NCBI GenBank assembly: GCA_014529385.2
Contig: CM043960.1
Location: 37,460,781 to 37,524,780 of the forward strand
Length of the DNA: 64,000 bases
Source of the DNA: Adiantum capillus-veneris
Taxonomy: Eukaryota; Streptophyta; Polypodiopsida; Polypodiales; Pteridaceae
Direction of reading: 5' to 3'
Each line of letters opens with the position of its first letter. Position 1 is the stretch's first letter. The position numbers and the translations under genes are program-made. Below are positions 31,951 through 48,150 of this stretch, one piece after another. The notes under the pieces are model-generated. The model was given only the letters and a program-made list of their open reading frames with translations, was not told the DNA's origin and made no database searches.

Positions 31951-32688
31951 GGCCTCCTCAAGCTGAAAATCGATTTGGGTTGCTATTTGCATCTGGGAGC
32001 CTCTCTAGTTAAGCATGGCAAGTCAAGTTTCCTACCCACCAAGTGTCCAGTTGGCTTGGTTAACTGACTCTCACACTTAGTAGCAAGCTTAGAAACACTC
32101 CCACCAAGTGTCCAGTTGCCTACCCACCAAGTGTCCAGTTAGCTTGGTTAACTGACTCTCACACTTAGTATCAAGCTTAGAAACACTCCCAAGACTCCCA
32201 CAAGGCAAGAGGGCGCCCCCTAGCTGCTAAAGCTGAGCTGGAGTGGGCTAGAACCTGTTCCCACACAGCCTCGGGCCCCCGGTGCCTCCCCGGACAATTT
32301 TAGGAAAATTTGGTTCTAGGCTAAAACGAATCATACGAGTCGGATTTTGATGCCGAAAATTGCTATAGCAAGCTCTAACTAAAGCGTACCGGCCCGAGTA
32401 CCTGCCATATTTAGCAGCCCTCGGGGTCCGAAAATGCATTTTTTTCAAATCCGGGGTACGGGTGCAGCTTTTCGAGACAGTCAAAATTAGACGAGTCGGG
32501 TGACCATAAACTTACTATTTTTGAAATTTTTTTACAAAAATTATTTTAATTCACATTTTGAAACTTTAAAACATTCTAAACATCATGGCACTGACAGAAT
32601 TCGAAAAACTACTAAAAATAGTAACTTTTTTCATTCATTTCAAGGTACAATGGTGCTCTTTTGATCGGGTCAGACACCTTACACAGAC

Positions 32689-34009
<1,321 letters not shown>

Positions 34010-34230
34010 TGTCACCATGTATGTGGTAGTGATGTGTATAAACACATTTAGAACTATTGGGGCACTTTTCTCCCTCACTAGGAGGCTTTTTTCCCTCGTG
34101 ATTTGTATATACGCCCATTACTCTAGGCCTGTCTTATTTTGTATATTCACACCAAGTAATACATTCTCTATTGTGTTCCTTGAGCTTCTTCTACATCTGT
34201 AAGTTGTGTGTGCATTCTTGCAACCCTAAA
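34010..34230 (+). repeat. LTR of copia E, diverged homologue of D LTR
   Basis: Shares the ordered blocks GTGGTAGTGATGTGT, TTTTCTCCCTC, AGGAGG, TGTATATACGCCCAT and CACCAAGTAA with the LTR of D. It is far more diverged than the two LTRs of D from each other, so E is a much older family member. Confidence 0.85.
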
Positions 34231-35377
34231 TGCTACCATGTATATGATAATGATGTTTGTGAACACATTTAGGACCATCAAGGACATTTTTTCCCTCACT
34301 AGGAGGTCGGGCATTTTCTACATCAACTTCAGTCTTTTACAATGGCTGAGAGCAATGATGTCCCGATGATGTTTTCAAGATGTTGTCTGCTAATGAAAAG
34401 TTGGGTGGAGACAACAATTTTTTGTGGGCTTACATGATGGTGCACATACTTGTTTCCAAGAGTGTATGGAACATTGTTAAAGTTTATGATGTGCGCTTAG
34501 TTTGTTGAGGATCTAGGATGTTGCAAGTTCTAGCAGTTATGCTTCTACTTCAAGTGGTGAGTGGTATTTTGATAGTGGTGAATGCCTCTTATCTAGTTCA
34601 AGGAATTGGATAGATTTTATTCATTGTAGTTAACGGAAGTTCCTTTACACTTTCTTATGTATTTGTTGTGCTTTTCCTTCATTGATTTAATGGCAGTTCC
34701 TTCAAGAAGAATGTGTTGTCTATTTTTTCATTCGCAAGACTTGGTTTTGCTGTAAGCTTGTGGATAACAGATGTGCTATTCCCAACCTTAGTTCAAGTGA
34801 TACTATTGTGGCATCTGGTACCTTGTCTCGTGGGATATACAAGGTCAATTCTTATAAAAAGTGCATGGAGAATTTTGCAAATGCAATTATGGATTCTAAA
34901 GTTGTCTCATATGCTAAAGTACGATTATATGTTTTGGGCATCTAAATTGTGCCAATTTAATGCATTTGTAAATATCTAATATAGTTGCCTCATTGTCCCC
35001 TTGGGAGACACCATCTAAGCATGTTTGTGAAGGATGTATTTTGGGAGAAATACAACGTTCTAGGTTTTTGGAAATTGGTTGAGTGCGGGCTATTTGCAAG
35101 TGGTAACTTCTTCATAGGGATGTTGGTGGCCCCATGCACACTCCTTCTTTTAGTAATCACTTTTACTTCATGGATTTCATTAATGATTACTCATGGCATG
35201 CATGAGTATGTTTGATTAAGGCTAAGGCTAAAGTGTTTATGTGCTTCAAACATATTTTCTATTGATTGAAAATATATTTAGTTTTACTGTGGACACGTTT
35301 CATTTTGATTGAGGGGGGACTATATGTTGAAAGAATCTGATGCATTTCTGGTTGTCCATGAGATAAAACACCTTCTG
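34010..35377 (+). mobile_element. copia E fragment 1: LTR, partial second LTR, gag/integrase relics
   Basis: 34010-34230 is a decayed relative of the LTR of D. 34231-34310 repeats the first 80 bp of an LTR. A leader and ATG near 34340 (MAESND) then follow. Scraps of protease (WYFDSGE at about 34562), a protease-downstream region (FFANAI-type, 34713-34945), the pre-integrase zinc region (HVCEGCILG at about 35015) and the integrase core (35100-35377) appear in order, with many frameshifts and deletions. Matches to D are clear by eye. The fragment ends at the truncated gypsy H. Confidence 0.85.
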
Positions 35378-37097
35378 CGGGTAGGACATCTCCCATCTCA
35401 TAGGCTTGGATACCTAGCTTGGTGGCCAACTCTATGGATATGAAATTGTGAGTAGAACCAGGGTCAAAGAGAATAAAAGCATCATGTTCTATTACGTTTT
35501 CCCAAGCATGGCATAGAGGAGATCCTTTGTGGTGAGGTTCCTCTTCTTGGATTTTCACCAAGGTAACTCTAGGAGGATCATGGCGGGTGTTCTTTTGAGT
35601 ACAAGCGCGGTACGCATGCCCTTGCTCGCAGCACTTGAAATAGCGGTTATCCTTGCGATAAAACTCAAGGTCTTCAGGAGAGAGTTGGTTTTTGCCTTTG
35701 TAAACTCCATTTTCCTTAGCTTTGTTGTTATTGGAGTTGCCCGTAGGAGGCTTTCAGACATTGTCCTTCCCCTTAGGCTCATTGGCACCCTTGTTTTTTG
35801 TGGGCTTAGAATTTCTCTTAGCCCTTGTTTGGAAATTGATTCAAGAAGCCACCATAGTATGGTGTATAACCGCAGATATGGTACATGGAATTTGGGAGTT
35901 GACATACTTCGCCATTTCTTCAGTTAAGCCTGTACAAAATTGCTGCTTTTTCTCTCCAAAATCCATCTTTTTGAAGACAGTGCCTTTGAGATGTAGGTCC
36001 CAAAACTTGTCTACATATTTGTGAATGGATTCGTAGGGAGAGAGCTTCAAGCTTCGCCATTCGGTGAGTACTTTGTCTTTGGCATCGATGGCCACAAACT
36101 GCTTCATAATGGAAGCTCTTAAAGCTTTCCATGTTCATGGAGCTTCATCGTTTTCCCGTAGGCTAGACCACCATTGCCTGACGGACTTTTGAAAGTGCAT
36201 GGCTATATGGTGTAGCTTAGAGGATTCCATGAAGCCCTCATCTCCAAACACCGCATCGAATTGTTGAATAAAGGCCAAGAATTTGTCTGTAGCACCAAAG
36301 GTGCCATCGTAGGTAAGGAAAGAGATGCTCTTTCCTCCCTCTTTGAACTTCTTGAGCTTGGACGACCTCTTCCACACGGCATAGGATTTCCTATGGCCTC
36401 TTCTTTTTTATGGTTCAAAAGTTGCACCATCGCTTTCTTCAGAAGATGAAGAATTTGAGGAAGATGGAGAAGAGGGTGACCTCTTTCTTGCCTTTTTCTT
36501 GCCCTGGTTCTCTTTGTCCGCACCATCACTTTCTTCATAAGAGGAAGACGATGAAGAAGATGGAGAAAAGGGTGACCTCTTTCTCGCCTTTTTCTTCTCT
36601 TGCTTTTTGTCATCGCTCTTTGAATTATGGTGTGGAGAAGTGTGCGATGGTCTTCTCCGTTTAGGAGGTGATGGAGAGCATTTTGCCCGCCGTCTTTGTG
36701 GAGCCATCTCCATCGAGGTGCCAGGAGATTCACTTCTTTCTCGTTCCTTTGGTGAGGGCTCTTGAGTTCATCTTTGTGAAGGAGATGCGTCATCAAGAAG
36801 AAAATTTTTGAGCCCTTCGTATGGATCCTCTTCTTCTTCCCAAATCGGAGAGAGGCCTCTTTTGGGAGTCTCACAAGGAGGCTTCCTAGGTACTCTCTCG
36901 TCATGGTGGGCAGCTTGGAGGATTCCATGAGCACGAAGCTGTCGTTGCACTTCACTATGGAGGGATGGATTGCCCATGGCTTGTTGAAGCCTAAAAACAA
37001 GGTAGTTAACAAGCATTGGGGCATCATTAGTAGCCTGATCATTAGCAAAATCAAAGCTATCAACATTAATTGCACTCTCTTTACTATTGTCAGCCAT
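35378..37097 (-). pseudogene. gag: gypsy H Gag and protease start, truncated
   Basis: The ATG at 37097-37095 starts MADNSKESAINVDSFDFAND. The minus-strand frames then show a Ser/Arg/Lys-rich region with two copies of KKKARKRSP...SSS...EESDGA (36713-36408), a Gag core (FIQQFDAVFGD and WWSSLRENDEAP at 36377-36135; YESIHKYVDKFWDL at 36107-35841), a zinc knuckle at 35642-35601 and the protease motif ILFDPGSTHNFIS (35470-35400). The first Cys of the knuckle is Tyr. Several frameshifts break the gene. The relation to the Gag of gypsy G is visible. RT and integrase are absent; sequence ends at 35378 against copia E. Confidence 0.85.
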
Positions 37098-37500
37098 TCT
37101 AACAACTTTTAGGTGAAAACATTTTTAGGTGTACTTTGGCACTTCAAACCCTAGTTGCTACTCCTCTTTACCCCTTTAGAAAAGCACTCAAGCTACTGTA
37201 CCCGTGGCTCGAATACCATTAATTGCAAGCAATAAAAGAGAGGGTCGTTCAACACCAAAACAACACCGCCTCCTATCAAGCTTCTAATAGCTCAATAGTG
37301 GTTAAGCAGTAGGCAAGCCCCGTAGGACTCCACTATTAAGACCATAGCTCTGGACGGTGATGCCCCATCATCTTCACGAAGCAGGCACACTACAAGGCTG
37401 AAAAATCCCTATTTCTACTTACTCAATTGCAATTAATAATAACAACCATTTATATCTAGCTTGAGGACCTTCCTTCTTGAGCAAGAAAAGAGAAACCTTG
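37098..37500 (-). other. 5' leader of gypsy H
   Basis: Anonymous sequence between the gag ATG and the probable PBS. No ORF. Confidence 0.5.
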
Positions 37501-37513
37501 TGCTATGATACCA
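37501..37513 (-). other. probable primer-binding site of gypsy H
   Basis: The minus strand reads TGGTATCATAGCA, two differences from the Met-tRNA match, one base from a TGTAAC that would begin the LTR at 37515. Confidence 0.65.
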
Positions 37514-37514
37514 A

Positions 37515-38212
37515 TGTAACATTTAATGGCCTAGTAACATGTGTGTAGCAGAAAATAGCATGAACATAGTGAGAATTTCATTAGAATAGATTCCTAATGA
37601 GCATAACAAGAGTGCTTGGGTGGAGAGAGAGCAACAAAAAGTATAACACCTAGTTAGATAGCATGAACAATACTTCAAAAGAGAGAGAAATTAAGCTATT
37701 GACAACAATTGAGGACCGGATTTACATGGAGCCGGTCCCCCCTCCAAAAGGCTTTGTATTATAGGTTTCCTCCATCAAGAGAGACATTTTACAATACAAT
37801 TCTTTGCGTTCCTTCAATAGCTAGCTAGTGCAATGAAGATGGAAGCTTCAAGCACTAAGCAAAACACAACATCAATTCCCTCACGGTCTCAAACCCAAGA
37901 CCTCACACAACTTCGAATATGGTGAGAGCTAGCGGGGTAAGAGAGTGGATTGAGAGGAAGAAGGAGTAGTCTTGTCAGAAATATGTACGTCTCCTTGGCA
38001 TAATCACTCATATTAGCATAGCATAGCTTAGTAATTAGCATGATAGAGGAGATGAGCATGCATTGAAGCTTGGCTCTTGGTTGGATTTTCATCACAAAGC
38101 CAAGAGTTGTTGGTATAAGCCTCCCTTGTCTCAAGCTTGGAGTAGGTGATAAGCTTTCCATTAAAGCTTGAGAAGCGGAGACGGAGAGTCTTCTTGCTCC
38201 TCACATGAGATT

Positions 38213-38294
<82 letters not shown>

Positions 38295-38518
38295 TAATGA
38301 CCTGACAAATTCAGCCCCCTCTCTCTCTTGGTCGACCCCTCTTGCATTTAACTCATGCTGACACCCCATTGGACCTCTCCTAGCTTAGCCAATGAAAATT
38401 AAGCAGCATAAGTGATAGCCTCCATGGCCATCCAATAGGATTTGAGTGCACCTTGTGGGCATCTGAGCTAGGGAGCTGACATGTGCCCCTCATTCCCTTT
38501 GTGTAAAGGAAGCTTGTG

Positions 38519-38559
<41 letters not shown>

Positions 38560-38888
38560 CTCTCTCATCCCCTACTTCCAGGGCTCGCCCCCTCCTATGT
38601 AGGAACCTTTGAAGACTTTTTGTACACACACAAAGCATCCAATTTAACTAAGCTTTGACCATTGGACACAACCTTTGAATTTTGGAACCTTAACATTTTG
38701 GCAGTCTTAATGGGCTGAACCTTAGCGTCTTTAAATCCTATTGTTGCACATTGCTCTTTTGCAGATGGCCCCCCTTTGGATCCCTATTTTCCCTCCTTTG
38801 GATCCCTACTAAGGCTGGTCTACTAGCTTAACCAATATTCTAGCTTTTTCTTTCGTGGCACTTTCCCATATTAAATGATCAATTTTAG
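37515..38888 (-). repeat. probable 5' LTR of gypsy H
   Basis: Inferred from the PBS on one side and from where copia E sequence resumes (about 38889) on the other. No second LTR is in the window, so the outer edge is approximate. It contains GT arrays at 38213-38292 and 38522-38557. Confidence 0.55.
38213..38292. repeat. GT microsatellite, about 40 units
   Basis: Nearly pure GT run inside the probable LTR of H. A shorter one lies at 38522-38557. Confidence 0.95.
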
Positions 38889-39127
38889 CCATGGCATGAT
38901 AAGAAGCCATCTATTGGTCACTTACGTATTTTTGGTTGCTTGGCTCCTCAGTCAAAGCTTGACTTCTCAAGATGTTGTTTTTTGTGGAAGATGAAACTCA
39001 ACCCTTGTTATCATGTACTAAAGAGACAAGTTTAAGATCACATGAATTTTTTGATACCTTGTTGCCTCTTTTCAATGGTGGTAATATAAATGTAAGTCCA
39101 AATGAGGAAAATATTCAGCCTATGCAA

Positions 39128-39133
<6 letters not shown>
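38889..39133 (+). mobile_element. copia E fragment 2: end of integrase
   Basis: Matches D from the AWHDK position through VFGCLA and the FVEDSVQPLLSC linker (38972-39133), with the same order of residues (FVEDETQPLLSCTKE, FFDTLLPLFNGGN). It stops exactly where a GA array starts at 39130. About 190 bp relative to D are missing between fragments 1 and 2. Confidence 0.85.

Positions 39134-39181
<48 letters not shown>
39130..39181. repeat. GA microsatellite at break point of copia E
   Basis: Pure GA run directly following the last E residues. Confidence 0.95.
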
Positions 39182-39854
<673 letters not shown>

Positions 39855-39937
39855 GGGAGTATCCTTGCCGAGCTAATGAAAAAATCTAGGTCAATAGTTT
39901 TTGGAAAAACATTTCTTAAAGTAGTAAAGATGTTGTT

Positions 39938-42717
<2,780 letters not shown>

Positions 42718-43167
42718 TTGGCTTCTGCCTATTTTGTCTTTGTATATTTTCTACAGTCTTTTATGTCTTGTCTATTTCAATCAAGTGTCAATATATGGTT
42801 CTCTAAGAGGGGATATCAAAATTTATCTCTCGCTCTTTATTTCCTGAGTTGTCCTAGGTCGGACAACTACCATATATTGAACTTGCCTTCATTGTACACT
42901 ATTTATAATTTTGTCTCTTATAACATCCTTCAGGTTGGCTGGATTGTATCTCTTACACGGTTTGGCTACTTCGACGATAAAAGGATTCATATCCCTCCTA
43001 TTGGTACACAATGCCTACTCTCATGCTTCAAGGGGACTGACTTTCATAAAATTATTCTTGACTATGAGAAAAAGGCAATACAGGAACAAGAGCTTTCAGC
43101 TTTAAAAACAGCTTTTGTTAATGATTGGTTAAAACTCCTAGTCCTTGCCAGAAAAGATCCTGCATAA
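42718..43167 (+). pseudogene. unidentified coding relic, part 1
   Basis: 149 open codons without a clear start. The last 80 look like folded protein: GWIVSLTRFGYFDDKRIHIP, then KKAIQEQELSALKTAFVNDW. No family recognised. It is in the same orientation as, and 170 bp before, part 2, so the two may belong together. Confidence 0.4.
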
Positions 43168-43335
43168 CTAATTAATGCAATAAGGTCTTTTTTATTATCA
43201 TTATGCTTTATTGATGCTCAAGACTGATCGAATTTAGACTTCTATTTCTCACCACTACGTTCCATAGTTAATAAGCTCTATTTCATTAATAATCTCCCTA
43301 TCCTTCCTCTTGCAATTAGGCAGTCTCAAGAGATT

Positions 43336-44024
43336 GTGAACCCTCTTTTGGATCTAGAGCTCTTAGATCAAGAACAAAAGGAGGCCCTGTGCCTAACAAA
43401 TGACCTTCTTTTCAAAAAATTGAAAGGTCTATGTCCATGCATTTTTCTGAAGTCATTCCACTACTCCCTTTCAGACAAATTGAGCTTGATGCTATTCGTC
43501 TTGAAATCAAACTCTGGGATTTTGAGATACTGAATGAATGTGCTCCGTTTACAATTGATTCTTTAGCTCTGCTTTGTAGTTTTTCGCCTGATGTGGTAGA
43601 ACAATGCAAAACATCATCACTTCAATCAAAGCATCTACTATCACAGGATGAACCTTTTACACTAAAACACATAAAACTGTCGGACATTGACAATAAAAAG
43701 TGCTCTAACACTTCCATGGTAGCCCGTACAAAGGGGTTATCACTCAATGAGAAAGAAAACGACATTCGAAAGTTCTTGAAGAATTGTTGGAACACATACA
43801 GACCATTCATCAAGTGTACTTGTAAGAAGAACCCCGGTTCAAGCTGCCCAGCAACGATCATATGGTTTGATCACCTTCTTTGGTTTGTATTTCAAGATCT
43901 TCCAAAGTTCTTTCCTTATTCCTCTGGATCCGCACAAGTATACGCTTTTATTGGATGGGTAACATCCTTTCCCATTGAAGTTCGACATGCGGTAGTGTTT
44001 CTTACACTCTTCATGAACATCTGA
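43336..44024 (+). pseudogene. unidentified coding relic, part 2
   Basis: Two frames joined by a frameshift near 43425: LLDLELLDQEQKEALCLTND, then 197 codons starting at 43431. The sequence is protein-like and alpha-helical (IELDAIRLEIKLWDFEILNE). It has a Cys cluster CTCKKNPGSSC and a Trp/Phe-rich segment WFDHLLWFVFQDLPKFF. I do not recognise it. The context is all mobile DNA, so a transposon protein is likelier than a host gene. Confidence 0.4.
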
Positions 44025-44195
44025 TTGATGCAGCAAAAGGTTTAGTATTATATACACCAGGGACTCCATTCCTCTCTCGAGTTTAAAATCACCCAATTGG
44101 TATAACCATCGACACAATTTCAAGCCCTCTAGAAGTAGGGAACAACTGAAGCATATTGCTAGCACACCAAGCAATACAGCATCATCATCAAAACA

Positions 44196-44762
44196 ACCTC
44201 AACAATTTTGCGGATCTGACGACTTTGGCGAAACTCCAAGAATACTAGAATACAGTACTGATGACGAGATACAACATTTAATTACTAGAATTAATGATTT
44301 ACAATGGTTCAAACAAGGTTAAAAAAAAGTAGACATCGGTTTATTCACCTAACTTTCACTGATAAATTTATGGAGTTTGTACACCCTCATACTTTTTTTG
44401 ATGAATTGTTAAAGGATATTGGAATAAAAAATAATCTTGAGCACTTTCACATTAAATTTGGATGGAAATACACGAACAATATTGGCCAATATATATAAAA
44501 ACCCTTTGACACCTTTGCTGAGCCTTTAACTGATCTTAGTAAACCTTGTGTTTGCCATACCCAAAAACGATTAAAAAACTTCCTGAAAAATTTTGACCAT
44601 CTTGGTGAGCACGTTCTTACTGCTCATCCAACGTTCATAAGACACCACACATTAAGGGATAATATATCCAAAGGCTTCAACCATATCCCTCTTGTCCCTG
44701 TACATCTGCATTCAGTTAAAGCCGAGTTCAAGAGGGTCGGGAAAAATTATGCCATTTACTAA
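44196..44762 (+). pseudogene. unidentified coding relic, part 3, with C-x-C and LRDNI..GFNHIP motif
   Basis: Open pieces are separated by a frameshift in the poly-A run near 44320 and TAA at 44496-44498. The latter half reads DTFAEPLTDLSKPCVCHTQK, then HLGEHVLTAHPTFI and LRDNISKGFNHIPLVP. A Cys-x-Cys followed by a GHV-T-like string and an LR..I.GF.HIP string is reminiscent of the region before the RT domain in some non-LTR or Penelope-type reverse transcriptases. This is from memory and only a hypothesis. No RT domain follows; copia E sequence begins within 20 bp. Confidence 0.35.
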
Positions 44763-44775
44763 ATCTGATATTCAT

Positions 44776-45257
44776 AGATCAACATATGTCTGATGGAGTT
44801 GTAATTGATGCACTTGATGAGAACAGGGCTGCAAATGAGGAAGCTAGAGGTATGCCAAAATGTCTGATGCATACTTTGTGGTAAATTAGAGGCACCTTTG
44901 TTTAGTCGTACTTGTTTGGGTTCTCAACATGCTCCTTTTGGATTATATTATTATGCTTTGGTTGTGTCAAATATATGTGATGAAGAGGAAACTCTTACAT
45001 TTGATGAAGCACAAAATTTGAAATATTGGATGGCTACTATTCAAGACAAACATGGTGCACATGTGAAGAACAATACATGTCTTTATGTGACTTGGTTCGT
45101 TGTAAGAAGGCCATTGGTACATAAGTTGAAGCGTAAGCTAGATAGATGGTAGTATTGATCGCTACAAGGCAAGGCTTGTTGCAAAAGGTTATGGTTATCA
45201 AAAGGGAATTTTTTACGAGGAAACTTTTGCTCCCACTTGTCGTATGACTACTGCTTG
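44776..45257 (+). mobile_element. copia E fragment 3: linker and RT start
   Basis: Aligns to D from the linker (DALDENRAANEEARGMPKCL) through NLKYWMATIQ to RT (HKARLVAKGY-type, EETFAPTCRMTT), with stops and frameshifts. The match ends at 45257, inside the first RT motif region. Confidence 0.85.
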
Positions 45258-47037
45258 TGTTGGGATGTAGGCCAAGTGGCTGTGGGAAACCAAGAAACCA
45301 CCCCTACACTTTCTTCTTCCTAATCAATATAGGGAGAGAAAGTGAGAGAGTTGACTACTCTCTCACTTTCCTCTCCACTAACCCAATGTGTTGTGCAGCT
45401 TCTCCTTCATCCCCTTCTCCTTTCCTTCTCTTGCACACTCCGCATGAGTGACACAACCCACGACTCTACGTGTGCAACAAGACCAAGGAAGAAGGATTTG
45501 AAAGAAGCAATGGTAGCTCTGCTACAGAAGCCTTGCAGCAGGTAAGTAAAGAGGTTTTGCTAAGTTGACAGTAGCAAATTGAGATTTTGGTGTGAGCATT
45601 TGAAGCACCAAGGAGTAGCACAAACTGCAAACAGCGCTATACCAATCAAGGGTTGAGCAGACCCGAGAGCAATTGGAGAAGCAAATCAGGTTGAGCCAAG
45701 GGCTTGGGCGGACTTCGAGTAGGCCCATGTGCAAGCAAGGCAGTAAACCCGAGCAGGTCATGAAGGCTGAACTAGCACACGTACACAGTCGCACGCGCGC
45801 ACGATTGACAGCACACACACGAGTCAAAAATTGGAATACAGAGTCTCATGCAGATGGAAAGACAATCACAGTGTGCCCAATCCAGTGCCCACATCAGTTC
45901 AATGCATAGACTAGCCCCGCTGCCAGCTGGACGCACCGAGTACGTCCCATGGTGCATAGGGAAACTCAAAGGTTTCTCAAACATGAGGAGCTACTAAGGC
46001 TACAGGCATCGCACATCATCTCATCACTCTGCAGAGGATTTGTTCTTGTGCTGGTTCACCTCTGGCTTGAAGAAGGCCTGAGAGCAAAGGGGACTCAAAG
46101 TAGCATTTGCGGGCATCAGGCAAAGTGCACACACGCGCACGCACACACACAGTGAGAGTAGCTTGGGGGGGAGCAAAGCAAGTTGCAGAATCGAATGAGT
46201 AGGCAGCACCGAGAAATTCGACCAAGGAAGCTTTTGAGGCAGATGTCAAAGGCAAGCAAGGGATGGTAAGCACGTCGTGAGCAGGTGAGCATAAAGCTTA
46301 TCGAGTAGGGTAAAGGAGCCAATTGTAACACATGTGCCTTTTAAAAGTCATGCACGCCCCAATTTAGAGACAAAAATTTGGAATATGCTAGGAATCTTGC
46401 TTATGTGTCAATTTGTGATTTGCTGAAAACTGTACCACTACTGGGCCTTGGGTGTTTCTAACCCATAAAAGACCTCAAAATTTAAACTTTCTCAAATTGA
46501 CTGCCCAAATTAAATCAAAAAAATATCAATCTTGGTATTACCAAATCCGCCTTTGCATGAGGAATCTCATGCAAATTTCAAAATTCAAATCTTACCAAAT
46601 TTGCAATATCCCACCCAAAATTACACTTTTTTTCTTGAGTGTCTCTAAACTGGCTCCTTTACCCTAGGCAAGGTGAGTGCTCACACACACACACACACCT
46701 CACCCTTTTGACCTCACATCAAAACCTGCAAAAGTTGATTTGCTGTAGCTCGTAGCAGTTTTAAAAAAATTAAAGTTTTTTTCAACTTCGCCCTTTGTGT
46801 GCAAGGGTGGGTTCACCCCCCCCCCGCCCCCCCCACATCGACCAGTGACCCTGCTCACCCACACCTCTCCCTATAGCAGTGGAGGACAAAAGTACACACA
46901 TCCTTCGCTCTCTCAATCGGCATTGGATTTGTTTTTTTGAGCCTCAACTTCTTGGCATTGAGACTACTTTATCTCGGCTTTTTTGACATCGAGTCTATTT
47001 TGCTCTCAGTTTTTGACTTCGACACCACTCTTGGGCA

Positions 47038-47093
<56 letters not shown>

Positions 47094-48150
47094 ATGGTAG
47101 CTTTGAGCATCATCTATGGCTATTCGGCTAGCCACTCCCGTTCGGCGGCGGGAAATGACATCGACATCGGTGATTAGATCCGTTTCAACATCGACTCTCA
47201 GGTTTTGGCATCGGCTCGCATTACTACATTACAGGTGGATTTTTGACATCCGACTCGGCACTAATTTCACACGGATGACATTTTCTCACGATCAATAACT
47301 GTACTTGCCACGTACACGGGTGAGGTGCCTCTACCATAGAGGAGTGACACCCGGCATTGGCAGTGTTGTACGACACGATTTTTGGCTACAACACCTTTGG
47401 CGGCTATTTGACTAGCACATTCCTGCCCGATGATAAAAATCGGCACATAGAGACATCGACATGCAAGTTACAGGTTACAGGGGGCTTTTCAGTCGGTTTA
47501 CACACAGATTCTCCAGGTTTTTAAACACAACACTTTCATAGGCGATTTGGCAGTCATTTCGATAGCAGATTCTCTAAGGACAGATGCATTGATAGATGCA
47601 TTTTTGTGTGAGCACACCTAGTGCTACTGAGCTCTTTTGAGAGAAGATATCCCCACAAGGATCACTTTTACTACATGCAGCAGTTCTTAGCGCTTGTTTG
47701 AGCGCTGTTCAATTATGTACATTGAGTTGTGTACATTTCCCACTATACTACGTGTGGAGCCATTTTTTTGAGTTGGGGTGTGCTCAAATGTTGAGACACC
47801 TTCGATGATACAAGTTATTGGAGTTCCCCACTTTCGGTACCCTTGCCATAGCAAATGTATCTGGACGGTTTCATATGCTTTTGACGCAGAGTTGACGGTC
47901 ACACAGCAGTGTTTTGTGCAATAGATGCCCAATTAGTGCAATTGGCACATTTATGTGTAGTTTGAGTTGAGTTTTGACTCCTCATACAAAGGAGATTCTG
48001 TTGGATTTCCTTCCCACGAGTAATGACTTTCATTGTTGGCACTTTTGAGCCTATTTTGGTTGAGATTTTACTCCCGATACGAAGGTTACTCTACCAAATT
48101 TTTGCAGCTTCTCGCCATAGTTTGGCATCTCTCAAATTCTCTTGTCAGTG
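45258..48150. other. unrecognised sequence upstream of copia F
   Basis: Begins TGTTGGGATG and may include a 5' LTR and leader of F, but no second copy is available. An open stretch at 45444-45541 (MSDTTHDSTCATRPRKKD) runs into a consensus splice donor CAG/GTAAGT at 45542. GA run at 47041-47090, CA runs at 46682-46698, C-rich tract near 46819-46843. Nothing else recognised. Confidence 0.45.

Larger units (their letters stand above)
10821..32683 (-). mobile_element. Ty3/gypsy chromovirus A, disrupted by nested copia B and C
   Basis: Long LTRs begin TGTGAGGTC and end GACCTTACA or CACCTTACA on the plus strand. The left copy is 10821-13581; the right copy is 18671-20149 plus 31233-32683, split by copia B. 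Exact 5-bp target duplications CAGAC lie at 10816-10820 and 32684-32688. The PBS at 18657-18668 shows that transcription runs on the minus strand, from right to left. Internal order is leader ORF, Gag, protease, RT, RNase H, integrase, chromodomain-like tail. That order and tail mark a chromovirus. Gag and pol carry several stops and frameshifts, so the copy is not autonomous. Confidence 0.95.
31233..32683 (-). repeat. 5' LTR of gypsy A, second part (U3 side)
   Basis: Resumes the match to the left LTR at AGCAAGTTCAATC, equivalent to about 12288 onward, and ends CACCTTACA at 32683 next to CAGAC. It carries an 88-bp tandem duplication near 32041-32216 absent from the left copy, and longer GT and GA arrays at 31818-31937. 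Confidence 0.93.

Noticed and set aside
44304-44762. Helitron Rep domain upstream of the helicase
   Set aside because: I looked for the HxH and YxxxK rolling-circle motifs here and in 45258-50190 and did not find them, so this relic is not assigned to the Helitron.
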